Shown here: piece after piece, positions 53,897-63,629 of the stretch
Layout of the letters: every line of letters begins with the position of its first letter
Position numbering within the stretch: the first letter of the stretch is position 1
Assembly: GCA_016786495.1 (NCBI GenBank)
Contig: JAEUUJ010000076.1
Span: forward strand, 16,083 to 80,082
Direction: 5' to 3'
Origin: Cyclobacteriaceae bacterium
GTDB lineage: Bacteria; Bacteroidota; Bacteroidia; Cytophagales; Cyclobacteriaceae
DNA: 64,000 bases
The notes under the pieces: model-generated
Told to the model about the DNA's origin: nothing
Databases searched by the model: none
Seen by the model: the letters and a program-made list of their open reading frames with translations, nothing else
Translations under genes and position numbers: made by a program

Positions 53897-54760
53897 TTAT
53901 CCGAGAAATGACCGGAGTGCGTTACTCCGGAATTGCTTCCGGAGCTGACCGGTTGCCTTTTCTTTAATCTGGCGAACGCGTTCGCGCGTAAGATCATGCT
54001 TTAACCCGATTTCTTCCAGCGTGAGAGCCTGCTTGCCCCTTAATCCGTAGTAATCAGACAGAATATCCGCTTCGCGATGGCTGAGCGTATCCAATACACG
54101 CGACACCTCCTGCTGCAAGGAATCGTGCATTAACCCTGAATCGGGCGTTTCTTCCGATACATTTTGCAGAACATCCAACAGTCCGTTGTCGTCATCTGCC
54201 GAGAAGGGCGCATCAATCGAAACGGCCCGGCCGGTATGTTGCATGGTAATCTGCATTTCCCGTAACGGGATATCCATCACATCGGCAAGTTCTGCTTCGG
54301 TGGGCTCGCGTTGATACTGTTGCTCCAGATCAGAGAATGTTTTCAGCATTTTGTTTACCGAACCGATCCGGTTCAGGGGCAACCGCACAATGCGCGACTG
54401 TTCGGCCAGGGCCTGCATAATCGACTGGCGAATCCACCACACGGCATAGGAAATGAACTTAAAACCACGGGTTTCATCGAAACGCATGGCGGCTTTAATC
54501 AGCCCCACATTGCCCTCGTTAATCAGATCGCCCAGCGAAAGATTATTGCTTTTGAATTGCTTGGCCACCGAAACCACAAACCGAAGATTTGCTTTGGTGA
54601 GTTTTTCGAGTGCCGCGGTATCGCCCTGGCGGATACGTTTGGCCAGATCAACTTCCATGTCAGCCGAGATCAGCGATACTTTTCCAATTTCCTGCAGGTA
54701 TTTATCGAGCGACTGGGATTCGCGGTTGGTAATTTGTTTAACAATCTTTAATTGCCTCAT
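53897..54760 (-). CDS. rpoD: RNA polymerase sigma factor, RpoD/SigA family
   Basis: A 287-residue sigma-70 of the short Bacteroidota type, lacking the large non-conserved region. Regions 1.2 ([12 protein letters not shown]), 2 ([44 protein letters not shown]), 3 and 4 ([27 protein letters not shown]) are clear. It recognises -7/-33 type promoters. Several positions differ from the primary sigma of other Bacteroidota that I remember (for example [13 protein letters not shown] and the FLG end instead of YLG), so it could be either the housekeeping factor or a close paralogue. Confidence 0.88.
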   Translation of the reverse strand: MRQLKIVKQITNRESQSLDKYLQEIGKVSLISADMEVDLAKRIRQGDTAALEKLTKANLRFVVSVAKQFKSNNLSLGDLINEGNVGLIKAAMRFDETRGFKFISYAVWWIRQSIMQALAEQSRIVRLPLNRIGSVNKMLKTFSDLEQQYQREPTEAELADVMDIPLREMQITMQHTGRAVSIDAPFSADDDNGLLDVLQNVSEETPDSGLMHDSLQQEVSRVLDTLSHREADILSDYYGLRGKQALTLEEIGLKHDLTRERVRQIKEKATGQLRKQFRSNALRSFLG

Positions 54761-54932
54761 GCTGCTGAATTAACCAGGCATTTAGCCTGAAATGAAATCC
54801 GTACCCGCTGTTAAGCCGGGCAGGCACTGTTCAATTGGTAAAGACTGATAGGAGGAATGATCTTACGTAAGAAGATGCCTTCAGCAGGATTCAGAAATTG
54901 AAACTGCAAGGTACGAATTTTCTTTGATTATA

Positions 54933-54960
54933 GGTGCGTGCTTTTACCGGTTAACGCACC
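54933..54960. repeat. Hairpin upstream of the sigma factor gene
   Basis: GGTGCGT (54933-54939) and ACGCACC (54954-54960) form a seven-base-pair stem with a 14-base loop in the 268-base region between the sigma gene start and the permease end. It could be an operator or a structured leader; nothing else is visible in this spacer apart from the next terminator. Confidence 0.35.
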
Positions 54961-54980
54961 GGATTACCCTCAAATGGATG

Positions 54981-55004
54981 AAAACGGGCGCTCTCCGGGC
55001 GCCC
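54981..55004 (-). terminator. Rho-independent terminator of the second FtsX-type permease gene
   Basis: GGGCGC (54986-54991) pairs with GCGCCC (54999-55004) around a seven-base loop, and on the minus strand the stem is followed by GTTTT. It lies 25 bases after the permease stop codon. Confidence 0.75.
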
Positions 55005-55028
55005 GCGGTTTGAGAATATACCACCTCT

Positions 55029-57398
55029 TTAATCGTTGTTGCGCAGCGAATTTACAGGATTGGCACGCGCAGCACGCAAGGCTTGTGAACTAACGATCAG
55101 CACGGCAAAAATCAGCGCGATAATTCCGGTAAGCGGAAAAATCCACCACATGATTTCCACCCGGTACGGATAGCGCTCGATAAAACGATGAAGAATCCAC
55201 CAGGCAAACGGTGCGGAGAACACAAACGCAATAATCACCAGACGCGAGAAATCCTTTGAAATCATCGCTACAAGCCCGGTTACCGATGCGCCCATTACCT
55301 TGCGGATACCCAGTTCTTTCGTTCGCTGTTCCGCAGTAAATGCGGCCAGTCCGAATAACCCCAGCCCGGTAATGATGATCGCGAGGATGGCAAACACATT
55401 GGCAAGTGTGCCGATCATATTGATCGATGAAAACTTTTTGCCGAACTCAACATCTGCGAAACTGTATTCGAACGGATAGGCGGGATTGTATTTTTTCATG
55501 ATCGACTCAATTTTCTTAAGTGATCCGGGCAGGTCGTTTGTTTTTTCAAGACGAACCGTCATGGCGCTTACCCACGTGGGATCCATCACGATAAACATCG
55601 GTCGGATCGGTTGAAAAGGGGATCCCATCAGAACGTTGTCGACAATGCCAATCAGTTCGCGTTTACCGCCCCATAAATCCAGTTTAGTTCCAATTGGATC
55701 CTTCAACTGCATGATGTCGAGCGCAGCTTTGTTCACGATAATGGCCGCCGTGTCGCTTTTGAATGAATCGGAGAAGTCGCGCCCTTCCAGAACTTTTATT
55801 CCCATGGTTTGCAGGTAGTCGTACTCCGTGGCGATGGTGATAAACAATACACGCTGGTCCTCCGGCTTTCCCGGCCAGTCTAAAAAGTTATTCGACCAGA
55901 TGTCGGTAATCGGACTGTTGGATTGCGTAACCGATTTTACAACACCGGATTGCAAAAGTTCCTGTTTGATCGTCCGGTAGTTTCTTCCAATCTCATCGGT
56001 GTAATCAATCGTAATCAGGTTCTCCTGATCGTACCCCAGGTCACGGCTTTTGCCCAGTTGAATTTGCTGATACATAACGATGGTGCCAATGATGAGTACG
56101 ATGGAAAAGAAAAACTGGAGTGTTACCAGAACCTTTCGCGGGATGCTGGCGCTCTTTCCCACCTGGATTTTCCCTTTCAATACCCTCGCTGCTTCAAACG
56201 AAGAGAGATACAAGGCCGGATAACTTCCTGAAACCAGTCCGGTGACCAGAATCAGGCTGATGCCAAACAACCAGAACTCTTTTTCGCTGTACCGGATCAG
56301 CAGCTGTTTATCCACCAGGTTGTTGTAGGCAGGTAATAACAGTTCAGCCAGCAATACGCCAATTGTAAATGCCACAAAGGATATGAACAACGCTTCGCCT
56401 AAAAATTGCAGGACGAGTTCATGTTTTCGGGAGCCGATGCTTTTACGGATGCCGACCTCTTTTGCTCTGCGCTCGGATCGTGCTGTGGCGAGGTTCATGA
56501 AGTTGATGCACGCAATCACGAGGATGAAAACGGCAATAACCGAGAACATTTGAACGTAATCGATCATTCCACCGTTTTCTTTGCCTTCTTCGAAACTCGA
56601 ATACAACCTCCAGCGCAGCAGCGGATGGAGAAAGAACTCCCGCTTTGTATCGGTTTGGCCTTTCTTTTCGAGCATATCAACGATTGAAGCTTCTACAGCG
56701 GCTTCATTTTTTGAATCGTTTAATTCCACATATACCTGGAATGAATAGTTGCCCCAATTGTCTTTATTGTTTCGAACCCATTGTTCCGTTTGTTCTTTCA
56801 GTTTCCAGGGCATCAACAAGTCGAATTGAAAAGAGGAGTTACCCGGTACATCTTTTAAAATCCCCGTTACTTTTACATCGGTTGCGTTATTGACACGGAT
56901 AAGTTGATTGATGGGGTCCTGATCTTTGAAAAGTGTTTTGGCGAGCGACTCACTGATAACAATTGAGTTGGGTTCTTTAAATACGGTAGCCACATTGCCC
57001 TTCATCAGGGGAAACTCAAACATGTGCAGGAACTCTTCGCCAACGAAATAGCCGCGTTTGCGAATGCGTGTTTCTCCTACGGTAACCAGGTGATCTCCGC
57101 CCCAGTCGGCAACGGTTGCGTTGGTGATGCCCGGGTTTGCCGTTTTCATGGCTTCGTACGTAGGCAGCGGTACCGAAGTCCACGAATTCACCTTTCCGTC
57201 ATATGTGGCGTTAATCCATACCTGATAAAGCTGGTCGGCTTTTGGGATGAATTTATCGTAGCCGAGTTCATCGAAAACCCAAAGGAGAATTAAAATACTG
57301 GTGGTGATGCCGATGGCAAGGCCGGAAATATTGATGATCGAATAAGCACTGTTTTTTAACAGGTTGCGAAGGGTGATGAGGGCGTAATTTTTGAACAT
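55029..57398 (-). CDS. FtsX/MacB-type ABC transporter permease
   Basis: A 789-residue paralogue of the protein at 38263-40674, with the same two MacB periplasmic domains and FtsX segments. KEVGIRKSIGSRKHELVLQF and KELGIRKVMGASVTGLVAMI are the two intracellular loops, and it ends RAARANPVNSLRNND. No ABC ATPase gene is close, so it may use an ATPase elsewhere or none. The gene runs alone with a terminator downstream. Substrate unknown. Confidence 0.93.
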   Translation of the reverse strand: MFKNYALITLRNLLKNSAYSIINISGLAIGITTSILILLWVFDELGYDKFIPKADQLYQVWINATYDGKVNSWTSVPLPTYEAMKTANPGITNATVADWGGDHLVTVGETRIRKRGYFVGEEFLHMFEFPLMKGNVATVFKEPNSIVISESLAKTLFKDQDPINQLIRVNNATDVKVTGILKDVPGNSSFQFDLLMPWKLKEQTEQWVRNNKDNWGNYSFQVYVELNDSKNEAAVEASIVDMLEKKGQTDTKREFFLHPLLRWRLYSSFEEGKENGGMIDYVQMFSVIAVFILVIACINFMNLATARSERRAKEVGIRKSIGSRKHELVLQFLGEALFISFVAFTIGVLLAELLLPAYNNLVDKQLLIRYSEKEFWLFGISLILVTGLVSGSYPALYLSSFEAARVLKGKIQVGKSASIPRKVLVTLQFFFSIVLIIGTIVMYQQIQLGKSRDLGYDQENLITIDYTDEIGRNYRTIKQELLQSGVVKSVTQSNSPITDIWSNNFLDWPGKPEDQRVLFITIATEYDYLQTMGIKVLEGRDFSDSFKSDTAAIIVNKAALDIMQLKDPIGTKLDLWGGKRELIGIVDNVLMGSPFQPIRPMFIVMDPTWVSAMTVRLEKTNDLPGSLKKIESIMKKYNPAYPFEYSFADVEFGKKFSSINMIGTLANVFAILAIIITGLGLFGLAAFTAEQRTKELGIRKVMGASVTGLVAMISKDFSRLVIIAFVFSAPFAWWILHRFIERYPYRVEIMWWIFPLTGIIALIFAVLIVSSQALRAARANPVNSLRNND

Positions 57399-57576
57399 AC
57401 GTGCGGCTTATTAACTATACTCTTATATCACAGAAAGGTATCAGTCACGGGTAAAATATTTCGATACAGGAAGGACTGGCCCGGTACGGAAAAGTTGCTT
57501 GCATCGAAGATATTTTCGGTCGAAAAGTTTGGCCAACGCGTGTGTGACGGCAGCCTGTGTAGTTTTGAAACGTATT

Positions 57577-58053
57577 TCAGGGGTTAAGCCTGAGCTCAAA
57601 ATACCGGGCGTGGTCGTGCGGGTTGAACCGGTAAGCGTCAATTTCAACAAATCCCTGATCGGTATAGAGTTTAATAGCGGCGGTCATGAAAGCGGCTGTA
57701 TCGAGCTTGATGGTTTGATAACCAAGCTTCCGCGCGGTTTCAACGCATGTGCGGAGAAGTTGTTTGCCAATACCCATGCCTTTGGCCGAATCTTTTACAA
57801 ACATTCGCTTGACTTCAGCTTCTGTTTCGCTGAATCTGCGCAAGCCTGCAATGCCCACGGGTGCGTGATTCAGGTAGGCCAGAAACAGACCGCCATCCGC
57901 TTTGTTATACATTTTTGGCAAGTCGGCCATTTCGGCATCGAAGTTCTGAAACGACAGATCGAAGCCGAGCCAGGTAACATATTCCTGAATCAACGCTTTT
58001 GCATGTAAAAATTCTGTGGGTGTCGAGGCGGTCTTGATTTCGATCTTCAGCAT
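57577..58053 (-). CDS. GNAT-family N-acetyltransferase
   Basis: I chose the ATG at 58053 (159 codons including the stop), which starts MLKIEIKTASTPTEF; an earlier in-frame ATG would overlap the upstream membrane-protein gene. VKRMFVKDSAKGMGIGKQLL holds the acetyl-CoA pyrophosphate loop (KGMGIGKQLL) and YQTIKLDTAAFMTAAIKLY the following strand and helix. The acceptor is not predictable. It starts one base after the upstream gene, last in a four-gene operon. Confidence 0.9.
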   Translation of the reverse strand: MLKIEIKTASTPTEFLHAKALIQEYVTWLGFDLSFQNFDAEMADLPKMYNKADGGLFLAYLNHAPVGIAGLRRFSETEAEVKRMFVKDSAKGMGIGKQLLRTCVETARKLGYQTIKLDTAAFMTAAIKLYTDQGFVEIDAYRFNPHDHARYFELRLNP

Positions 58054-58054
58054 G

Positions 58055-58693
58055 TCATGCAAAAATGAGATAGAATACCAACGCGTGCAAACCAAATGCG
58101 CAGCTTGCAAATAGGTAAGGCTTATAATTGCGTTTGCCTGTTTGATCGTACACAATTAGTGAAATCAAGATGAGAAAAATAATTGCGTATTGAAGGGTTT
58201 GCGTAACGATCATGTCGAGTTCGAAAACAACCGGGCCGATTCGGCCGATGGTAGGACCCAGCAGCACCAGGGTTGCGGCAATCATAAACCGCATGTGCCG
58301 GGGTGAATGACGTCTGAAGAAAATGGCCAGCGAATAAAATGTCACTAATAGTATGCAATCGCCAAGCGAAAAGAACAGGTTTTCATATACCCCTGAGTTG
58401 ATGATCTTGATCCACGCAGGCACGAACGATACTACCAGCAGCGGAAATACTACGTACGACAGTTTCCCGATCGACCGGTGAAGGGAGATTTTTTTATTGG
58501 CGATCAGAAACGGTTGACTGATCGTCATGGCCACCCAAAGCGTGGCCAGTATCGCATGCACGTGGATGAACGGATCAAACCCCGGCTCAAAGTCGGGGAA
58601 CTTTGAACCGTACGACTGATGGAATGCCAGCGCAATCACCGGAAGCAACAAAAGCAGGAAATACCCGAGGTAGCGGTAGGAACGTTCCATCAT
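58055..58693 (-). CDS. Membrane protein with conserved histidines
   Basis: A 212-residue protein with about six membrane segments. HVHAILATLWVAMT and SLHRSIGKLSYVVF contain histidines near the membrane, a feature of DUF2306-like and similar Bacteroidota proteins that might bind heme or metal; this is not proven. It lies between the VOC gene (14 bases upstream) and the GNAT gene, in an operon. Confidence 0.75.
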   Translation of the reverse strand: MMERSYRYLGYFLLLLLPVIALAFHQSYGSKFPDFEPGFDPFIHVHAILATLWVAMTISQPFLIANKKISLHRSIGKLSYVVFPLLVVSFVPAWIKIINSGVYENLFFSLGDCILLVTFYSLAIFFRRHSPRHMRFMIAATLVLLGPTIGRIGPVVFELDMIVTQTLQYAIIFLILISLIVYDQTGKRNYKPYLFASCAFGLHALVFYLIFA

Positions 58694-58707
58694 AAAAATT
58701 TGAAACG

Positions 58708-59160
58708 TTACTGCGCTGCATTGTTGATCTCAATCCAGTATCCATCCGGATCCTGAAAATAAATCTGTTTGATGCCATCGGCCCGGGTGGTAACGGCATT
58801 CGGTGTGCCGCCCCAATCGCCATACGGAATTTTTAATTCGGTGAGATGTTTCTGAAAGCCTTCCAAGTCGGAAGCAGATAACGCCAGATGAACTGTTTTT
58901 GGAACAGTTACGGGTTCCGTGTTGGTAATGAGATGCAACTCTTTTCCGCCATTTAAGGATATCCACCGGATGGCCGGGTTGGCGGTTCGGTTTGTAATCT
59001 CCTGTAACTTCAATGCGGTTGTGTAAAATTCTACGGAGCGCTTCAAATCTTTCACAGCCAGTGCCACATGATTGAAGTTTAATCCGAACGAGTTATTGGT
59101 TTGTGCCATCGCGGAAGCAATAATAACAGATGCGAGTGTAAGTGTGAAAAGCCTTTTCAT
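58708..59160 (-). CDS. Secreted VOC/glyoxalase-fold protein
   Basis: I chose the ATG at 59160, which starts a signal peptide (MKRLFTLTLASVIIASAMA); the 59187 start would overlap the upstream gene end. The 150-residue protein has the VOC pattern FNHVALAVKDLKRSVEFYTT, with His and Glu-type ligand positions, and ends FQDPDGYWIEI. Such proteins bind metals and act on small molecules, but the substrate is unknown. Export is unusual for this family. It begins four bases after the iminopeptidase-like gene. Confidence 0.88.
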   Translation of the reverse strand: MKRLFTLTLASVIIASAMAQTNNSFGLNFNHVALAVKDLKRSVEFYTTALKLQEITNRTANPAIRWISLNGGKELHLITNTEPVTVPKTVHLALSASDLEGFQKHLTELKIPYGDWGGTPNAVTTRADGIKQIYFQDPDGYWIEINNAAQ

Positions 59161-59164
59161 GGTA

Positions 59165-60193
59165 TTAGAATTTTCCGGAGTTAACATCGTTGATAAAGCT
59201 GATTACACCATTCATGAACACCTGCTGGTCATCCCACATGGCAAGATGACTCCCATTCGGGCAGTACAAATATCTTCCGTGCTGTACCATTTTACTTTGT
59301 TCTTCCATGGCTTTCGGATCCATGGTGTCGTGTTTCGCACCAATCATCAGCGTAGGAACGGAAATTTCTTTTAACCGGTCTTTGATATCCCATTTCGCGA
59401 GCCGGCCGCTGATACCGAATTCACTCGGACCTTGCATCATCGTGTACACCGTTCCGTTGGCATGCTTGAGTGAGCGGTTGAGGGCATCGGGCCATTCTTT
59501 CAGCCGGCAGATATGTTCGTGATAAAAATTCGGCAGCAACAACTCCATGTAGCGCGGATTGCTGAAGTCTTTTTTAGCTTCAATGGCCCGGATTTCCGTC
59601 AGCACTTCCGGTTTCATCTGCGCTGCCAATACTTCCTCGGCATACTTGCCGTATTCGGGTGCGCTGGCAACCATGTTCGCGATCAAAAGGCCTTTGATGT
59701 TTTGCTGGTACTTCAGTGCGTACTCCATGGCGAGAATTCCGCCCCAGGAGTTTCCGAGGACATAAAAATTGGTACTGTCGGCCCCGATGGCCTGCCGTAC
59801 CTGCTCAACTTCTTCTACAAACCGTTCCGTAGTCCAGAGTGAGCTATCGGTGGGTTGATCGCTGTAGTACGAACCGAGTTGATCGTATTCATAAAATTCA
59901 AATCCTTCGCGCTGAAAGAAGGTTTCAAAACACTCCATGTATTCGTGTGTCATGGCCGGGCCACCGTGCAGCAGCAGCACCTTTATTTTTGGATTGTTAC
60001 CAAAGCGTTTCGTCCAGACTTTAAAATCGCCCACGGGTGTTTTAATGTTGATGAGTTTCACACCTCCGGCTTCCGGTGTTTCGCCATAGGTAAAGTAAGT
60101 ATTGGAAGTTGTTGCCGGAGTTTCTTTCTGACAGGCTGTGAACAGCACGGCAAATAACGTAAGGATGAAAACGAGTTGCGTTAGCCTTTTCAT
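59165..60193 (-). CDS. Proline iminopeptidase-like alpha/beta hydrolase, lipoprotein
   Basis: A 342-residue S33-type hydrolase. The N-terminus is a lipoprotein signal (LFTAC). The substrate N-terminus clamp region has LLLHGGPAMTHEYMECF, similar to HGGPG, and the nucleophile is Ser in GNSWGGILA; a later Asp/His pair (KHDTMD, GSHLAMWDD) completes the triad. It may release N-terminal proline or hydrolyse esters; only the fold is certain. First gene of a four-gene operon whose next genes are VOC, membrane protein and GNAT. Confidence 0.9.
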   Translation of the reverse strand: MKRLTQLVFILTLFAVLFTACQKETPATTSNTYFTYGETPEAGGVKLINIKTPVGDFKVWTKRFGNNPKIKVLLLHGGPAMTHEYMECFETFFQREGFEFYEYDQLGSYYSDQPTDSSLWTTERFVEEVEQVRQAIGADSTNFYVLGNSWGGILAMEYALKYQQNIKGLLIANMVASAPEYGKYAEEVLAAQMKPEVLTEIRAIEAKKDFSNPRYMELLLPNFYHEHICRLKEWPDALNRSLKHANGTVYTMMQGPSEFGISGRLAKWDIKDRLKEISVPTLMIGAKHDTMDPKAMEEQSKMVQHGRYLYCPNGSHLAMWDDQQVFMNGVISFINDVNSGKF

Positions 60194-60355
60194 AGGGGAT
60201 TGGTTTAGGTTGGAACGGCAAACTGTATGCTGGCCGAATATCGTGATAGAAAACGACTATGAAAAACGATGCATGAAGAAATCAGTAAGCCGCGCATACG
60301 GAAATCCCGGGTACCGGAAACAGCTACCGCGGCCCGGGTGAAAAAGAAGTGATCG

Positions 60356-61243
60356 CTACTTCAGTTTCTGCCGGAAGAATTCGATCGTCCGGCTCCATGC
60401 AAGTTCTGCTGCCGCCTTATCGTACCGCGGAGTGGTGTCGTTGTGAAATCCGTGATTCACATTTTCATACCTGTACGCGGTGTATGCCTTGTTGTTTTCT
60501 TTCAGGGCGGCTTCATAGGCAGGCCAGCCTTCGTTTACGCGCGTATCGAGTGAGGCATAGTGTAGCAGGAGCGGAGCCTGAATGTTGGGAACATCTTCTT
60601 TTGCCGGCTGACCGCCATAGAACGGAACAGCTGCTTTAAGGCCGGGAATCCGAACGGCCATCATGTTGCTGATCCATCCGCCAAAGCAAAATCCCACCAC
60701 ACCCACATTACCGTTGCAATCCGGATGTGCTTTTAAATAGTCATAAGCCGCAATAAAGTCTTCGAGCATTTGATTACGATCGCGCTTCGATTGCATTTCA
60801 CGGCCCGCATCATCTGTTCCGGGATAACCACCCAGCGGAGTGAGCATGTCGGGTGCCAGTGAGATAAATCCGGGGAGCGCAGCCCTGCGGCCCACATCTT
60901 CAATGTGCGGATTCAATCCCCGATTTTCATGAACCACTACAATTCCTCCAAGCTTGCCTTTTGCGTCAACCGGTTTCGATAACAAGCCTTTAATCGTTCC
61001 GGCACCGTTGGGTGAAGGATAGTTGATGTACTCCGATGTTAATCGTGGATCATCTTGAGCAATTTGGATCTGACCCTTATAGTCGGGCATCAAAAAACTC
61101 GATAACGCAGCCACTGTGATACCACCTACAGCATAGGTTGATAATTGCTGCATGAAGTTACGCCTGTCGATGCGGTTGTGTGCGTAGTCGTCATACAAAT
61201 CAAATACTTCCTGTTTGATATCTTCTTTGCGGAGCTGGCTCAT
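60356..61243 (-). CDS. Dienelactone hydrolase family protein, possible Tat substrate
   Basis: A 295-residue protein. [16 protein letters not shown] (residues 26-41) resembles a twin-arginine signal but lies after a 25-residue charged stretch, an unusual arrangement. The hydrolase domain has the Cys nucleophile in GFCFGGWIS, Glu in VVVHENRGL, and HGFHND with the His. The true substrate is not known; lactones or small esters are plausible. It is separated by 160 bases from the next operon. Confidence 0.88.
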   Translation of the reverse strand: MSQLRKEDIKQEVFDLYDDYAHNRIDRRNFMQQLSTYAVGGITVAALSSFLMPDYKGQIQIAQDDPRLTSEYINYPSPNGAGTIKGLLSKPVDAKGKLGGIVVVHENRGLNPHIEDVGRRAALPGFISLAPDMLTPLGGYPGTDDAGREMQSKRDRNQMLEDFIAAYDYLKAHPDCNGNVGVVGFCFGGWISNMMAVRIPGLKAAVPFYGGQPAKEDVPNIQAPLLLHYASLDTRVNEGWPAYEAALKENNKAYTAYRYENVNHGFHNDTTPRYDKAAAELAWSRTIEFFRQKLK

Positions 61244-61339
61244 ACTGATAGCTGTTTAGCGAGAAATGTAAAGTCGAATCTACTAAAAAAACCACGCAAC
61301 CGTGACACCGTTTACCGTACGATTAGTAATCGGAACTGG

Positions 61340-63382
61340 TTACAACAACCCCTTGTCCTCGAGCGTCACTTTTAGCTTTTCATGATTCGCCCAGAATTTC
61401 GCTTCGATTTCATCCATCAGTTTGTTGCATTCGGGAACCTTGCGGAGATTCGAGGGCATGGCCGGGTGCCGCATGAAAAGAATAACCCAGTATTGAATAT
61501 TGTCCTGCTTTGAAAATTTTCTGAGGTAGTCCAGCGCTTTACCCGTATCGCCCATGTAGTCGTAGTACGCACTCCAGCCCAAATCTTGATACGCAGTTTG
61601 ATCCGTTTCCAGATACTGACGATAATCCTCCATAAAGACTTTCGCTTGTTCGGTTTCTCCAGCTTTCTCGTACGCCAGCGCGATCATCATGTTTTCATGC
61701 CGGTACACATTCAGTTTCAGTGCCTCGCGTAATCGCACAAACCGTTGGTAATACACATAGGAAGAGTCATACGCTTCCAGGTAGTAGCATACCTTCCCAA
61801 TGTCCTGCAAAACATCAAACCGCGTGGTGTCTTTACGAAATTCACGGACCAGTGACTGTTTAACCCTTGCCAAATTTTTATCCTTTGCGTAAACCACAAA
61901 GGCGCGAAGATGAGGGGTGAAGGGATTCTTGGGATTGTAGGCAATCGATTTATCGAGGTAAATCAGTGACTGATCAATGAATCCGGACTGAGCGAGCGCA
62001 TTACCCAGTCTTAGATAGGTGTAGCTTCTGGAAACAGAATCGCCTGAAGCATCAAGTCGCAATCCTTTCAACGCATATTCCAGGTACTTGCCGGTGTTCG
62101 GCAGGTACATAAAATAGAAGTCGGTAAGCAGGTTAAGAACGAGGGTAGAGTTTGGACTGTATTTCAAACCTTTTTCCAAGTAAGGAAGCGCCTCCTGGTA
62201 TTCTTTCTTTAACAGGAAATACATAGCCTTCACCGTCAGACTTTCCGCAAGCTTGGGGTCGTACAATAATGCTCTGTCGGCATAGTTGTTCAATGCATCA
62301 ATGTGTTTTAAATCTGCCTTAAAGTAATCGAGCCAATAACATGCGATTCCCGCACACGCATACGCCAGTGCAAACGAACTGTCTTGCTGAATAGCCTTGT
62401 TGAACTGAAGGAGTGAAGCCTCCAGATTAGTGTCGCCACCTTTGTTGAGCAAATCAATTCCTTTCAGAAAGGAATCATACGCCTGAAGGTTTTCGGTTGG
62501 TATTTTTTCGATGCGCTGTTTTTCATCCGGACTAATCGCTACTTCAATTTCATCCGCAACATCCCGCGCAATTTCCTGTTGCAGGGCGAATATATCCCGC
62601 GCCTCTCTGCGGTATTGTTTCGACCAGATGTGTTTGTCGTTCGGACCTTCTATTAATTGAATGGTTAGTAAAATCTGGTTACCGATTTTTTGGCCGCTGC
62701 CCTCGATGAAGTACCGTGCATCGAGTTCCCGGGCCATCTCGGGTATCGACTTGGTGGTACTGCGGTATTTCTCGGATGAAGTCCGGCTGAGTACCCGCAG
62801 GTTTTCAATTTTTTGAAGGTTGTTCAGCGTTGATTCCATCAGGCCGTTGATGAAATACAGATTCGTGGAATCATTGCTTTCGTTTTTGAAAGGAAGTACC
62901 ACAATGGAGCGGTCTTCGGGTGCTGCAGGCTTTCGCTTGATGTATTGAAAGATGAATGTCGCCAGCAGTGCGGCCATTCCGATCCAGATCATTTTTTTAA
63001 CACTCAGCGACCGGGCAGGTTTGGCAACGACCGGTTCAGCTGCATTCCGTTTGCCGGCTTCACCCGGCGGGTAGCCGTAATATTCGCGAAAGCACTTGAT
63101 AAAATAAGAGGTGCTGTTAAAGCCCACCTGGTGTGATACCTCCGAAACGTTCGAGGCTGAATTTTGCAGCAACTCCATCGCACGTTTCAAACGCGCCTCC
63201 CGGATCAACTGATTGACCGGAAGATTGGTGAGCTTCTTCACTTTCCGCAGCAGGTTCGAGCGGCTCATGCTCATCGCTTCGGCCAGCTCGGTCACGCCAA
63301 ACTGCTCGTTCGCCATATTTTTGGCAATCGCCTCGTTGAGCTGGTGGAGGAACTGAGTGTCGGCCGGTGAAAAATCTGACAT
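61340..63382 (-). CDS. Transmembrane AraC-type regulator with TolB-like and TPR domains
   Basis: A 680-residue protein: an AraC/XylS DNA-binding domain at residues 8-107 (LAEAMSMSRSNLLRKVKKL, VSHQVGFNSTSYFIKCFREY), one membrane segment at 131-148, a TolB-N/FlgO-like domain at about 158-280 (SIVVLPFKNESND), then eight or so TPR repeats to the end. The N-terminal domain is cytoplasmic and the rest would be outside, so it may sense an envelope signal and regulate genes directly. It is divergent from the ankyrin lipoprotein gene, an obvious candidate target. Confidence 0.9.
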   Translation of the reverse strand: MSDFSPADTQFLHQLNEAIAKNMANEQFGVTELAEAMSMSRSNLLRKVKKLTNLPVNQLIREARLKRAMELLQNSASNVSEVSHQVGFNSTSYFIKCFREYYGYPPGEAGKRNAAEPVVAKPARSLSVKKMIWIGMAALLATFIFQYIKRKPAAPEDRSIVVLPFKNESNDSTNLYFINGLMESTLNNLQKIENLRVLSRTSSEKYRSTTKSIPEMARELDARYFIEGSGQKIGNQILLTIQLIEGPNDKHIWSKQYRREARDIFALQQEIARDVADEIEVAISPDEKQRIEKIPTENLQAYDSFLKGIDLLNKGGDTNLEASLLQFNKAIQQDSSFALAYACAGIACYWLDYFKADLKHIDALNNYADRALLYDPKLAESLTVKAMYFLLKKEYQEALPYLEKGLKYSPNSTLVLNLLTDFYFMYLPNTGKYLEYALKGLRLDASGDSVSRSYTYLRLGNALAQSGFIDQSLIYLDKSIAYNPKNPFTPHLRAFVVYAKDKNLARVKQSLVREFRKDTTRFDVLQDIGKVCYYLEAYDSSYVYYQRFVRLREALKLNVYRHENMMIALAYEKAGETEQAKVFMEDYRQYLETDQTAYQDLGWSAYYDYMGDTGKALDYLRKFSKQDNIQYWVILFMRHPAMPSNLRKVPECNKLMDEIEAKFWANHEKLKVTLEDKGLL

Positions 63383-63629
63383 AGCGCTAAAGAATCGAAC
63401 GCGATTTTAGCGAAAAGTACGCATACTAACCCGCTCCGCCTCGTGGATGCAAAACCCTGTTTTTTGCGCGGAAATGAAGGTGATGCAACAAAATTTATAT
63501 CGCTGCGCCACAGTTTACAGCCGTTAGCGCAAAGTTTATGGTTTTCGCTTCAGCGTTGTTCAGTCGTCCCGCCCGCACAGCTCGTTCTTTACGGCATCAA
63601 AAAAACAATAAACCCAATTGATAAAAGCC

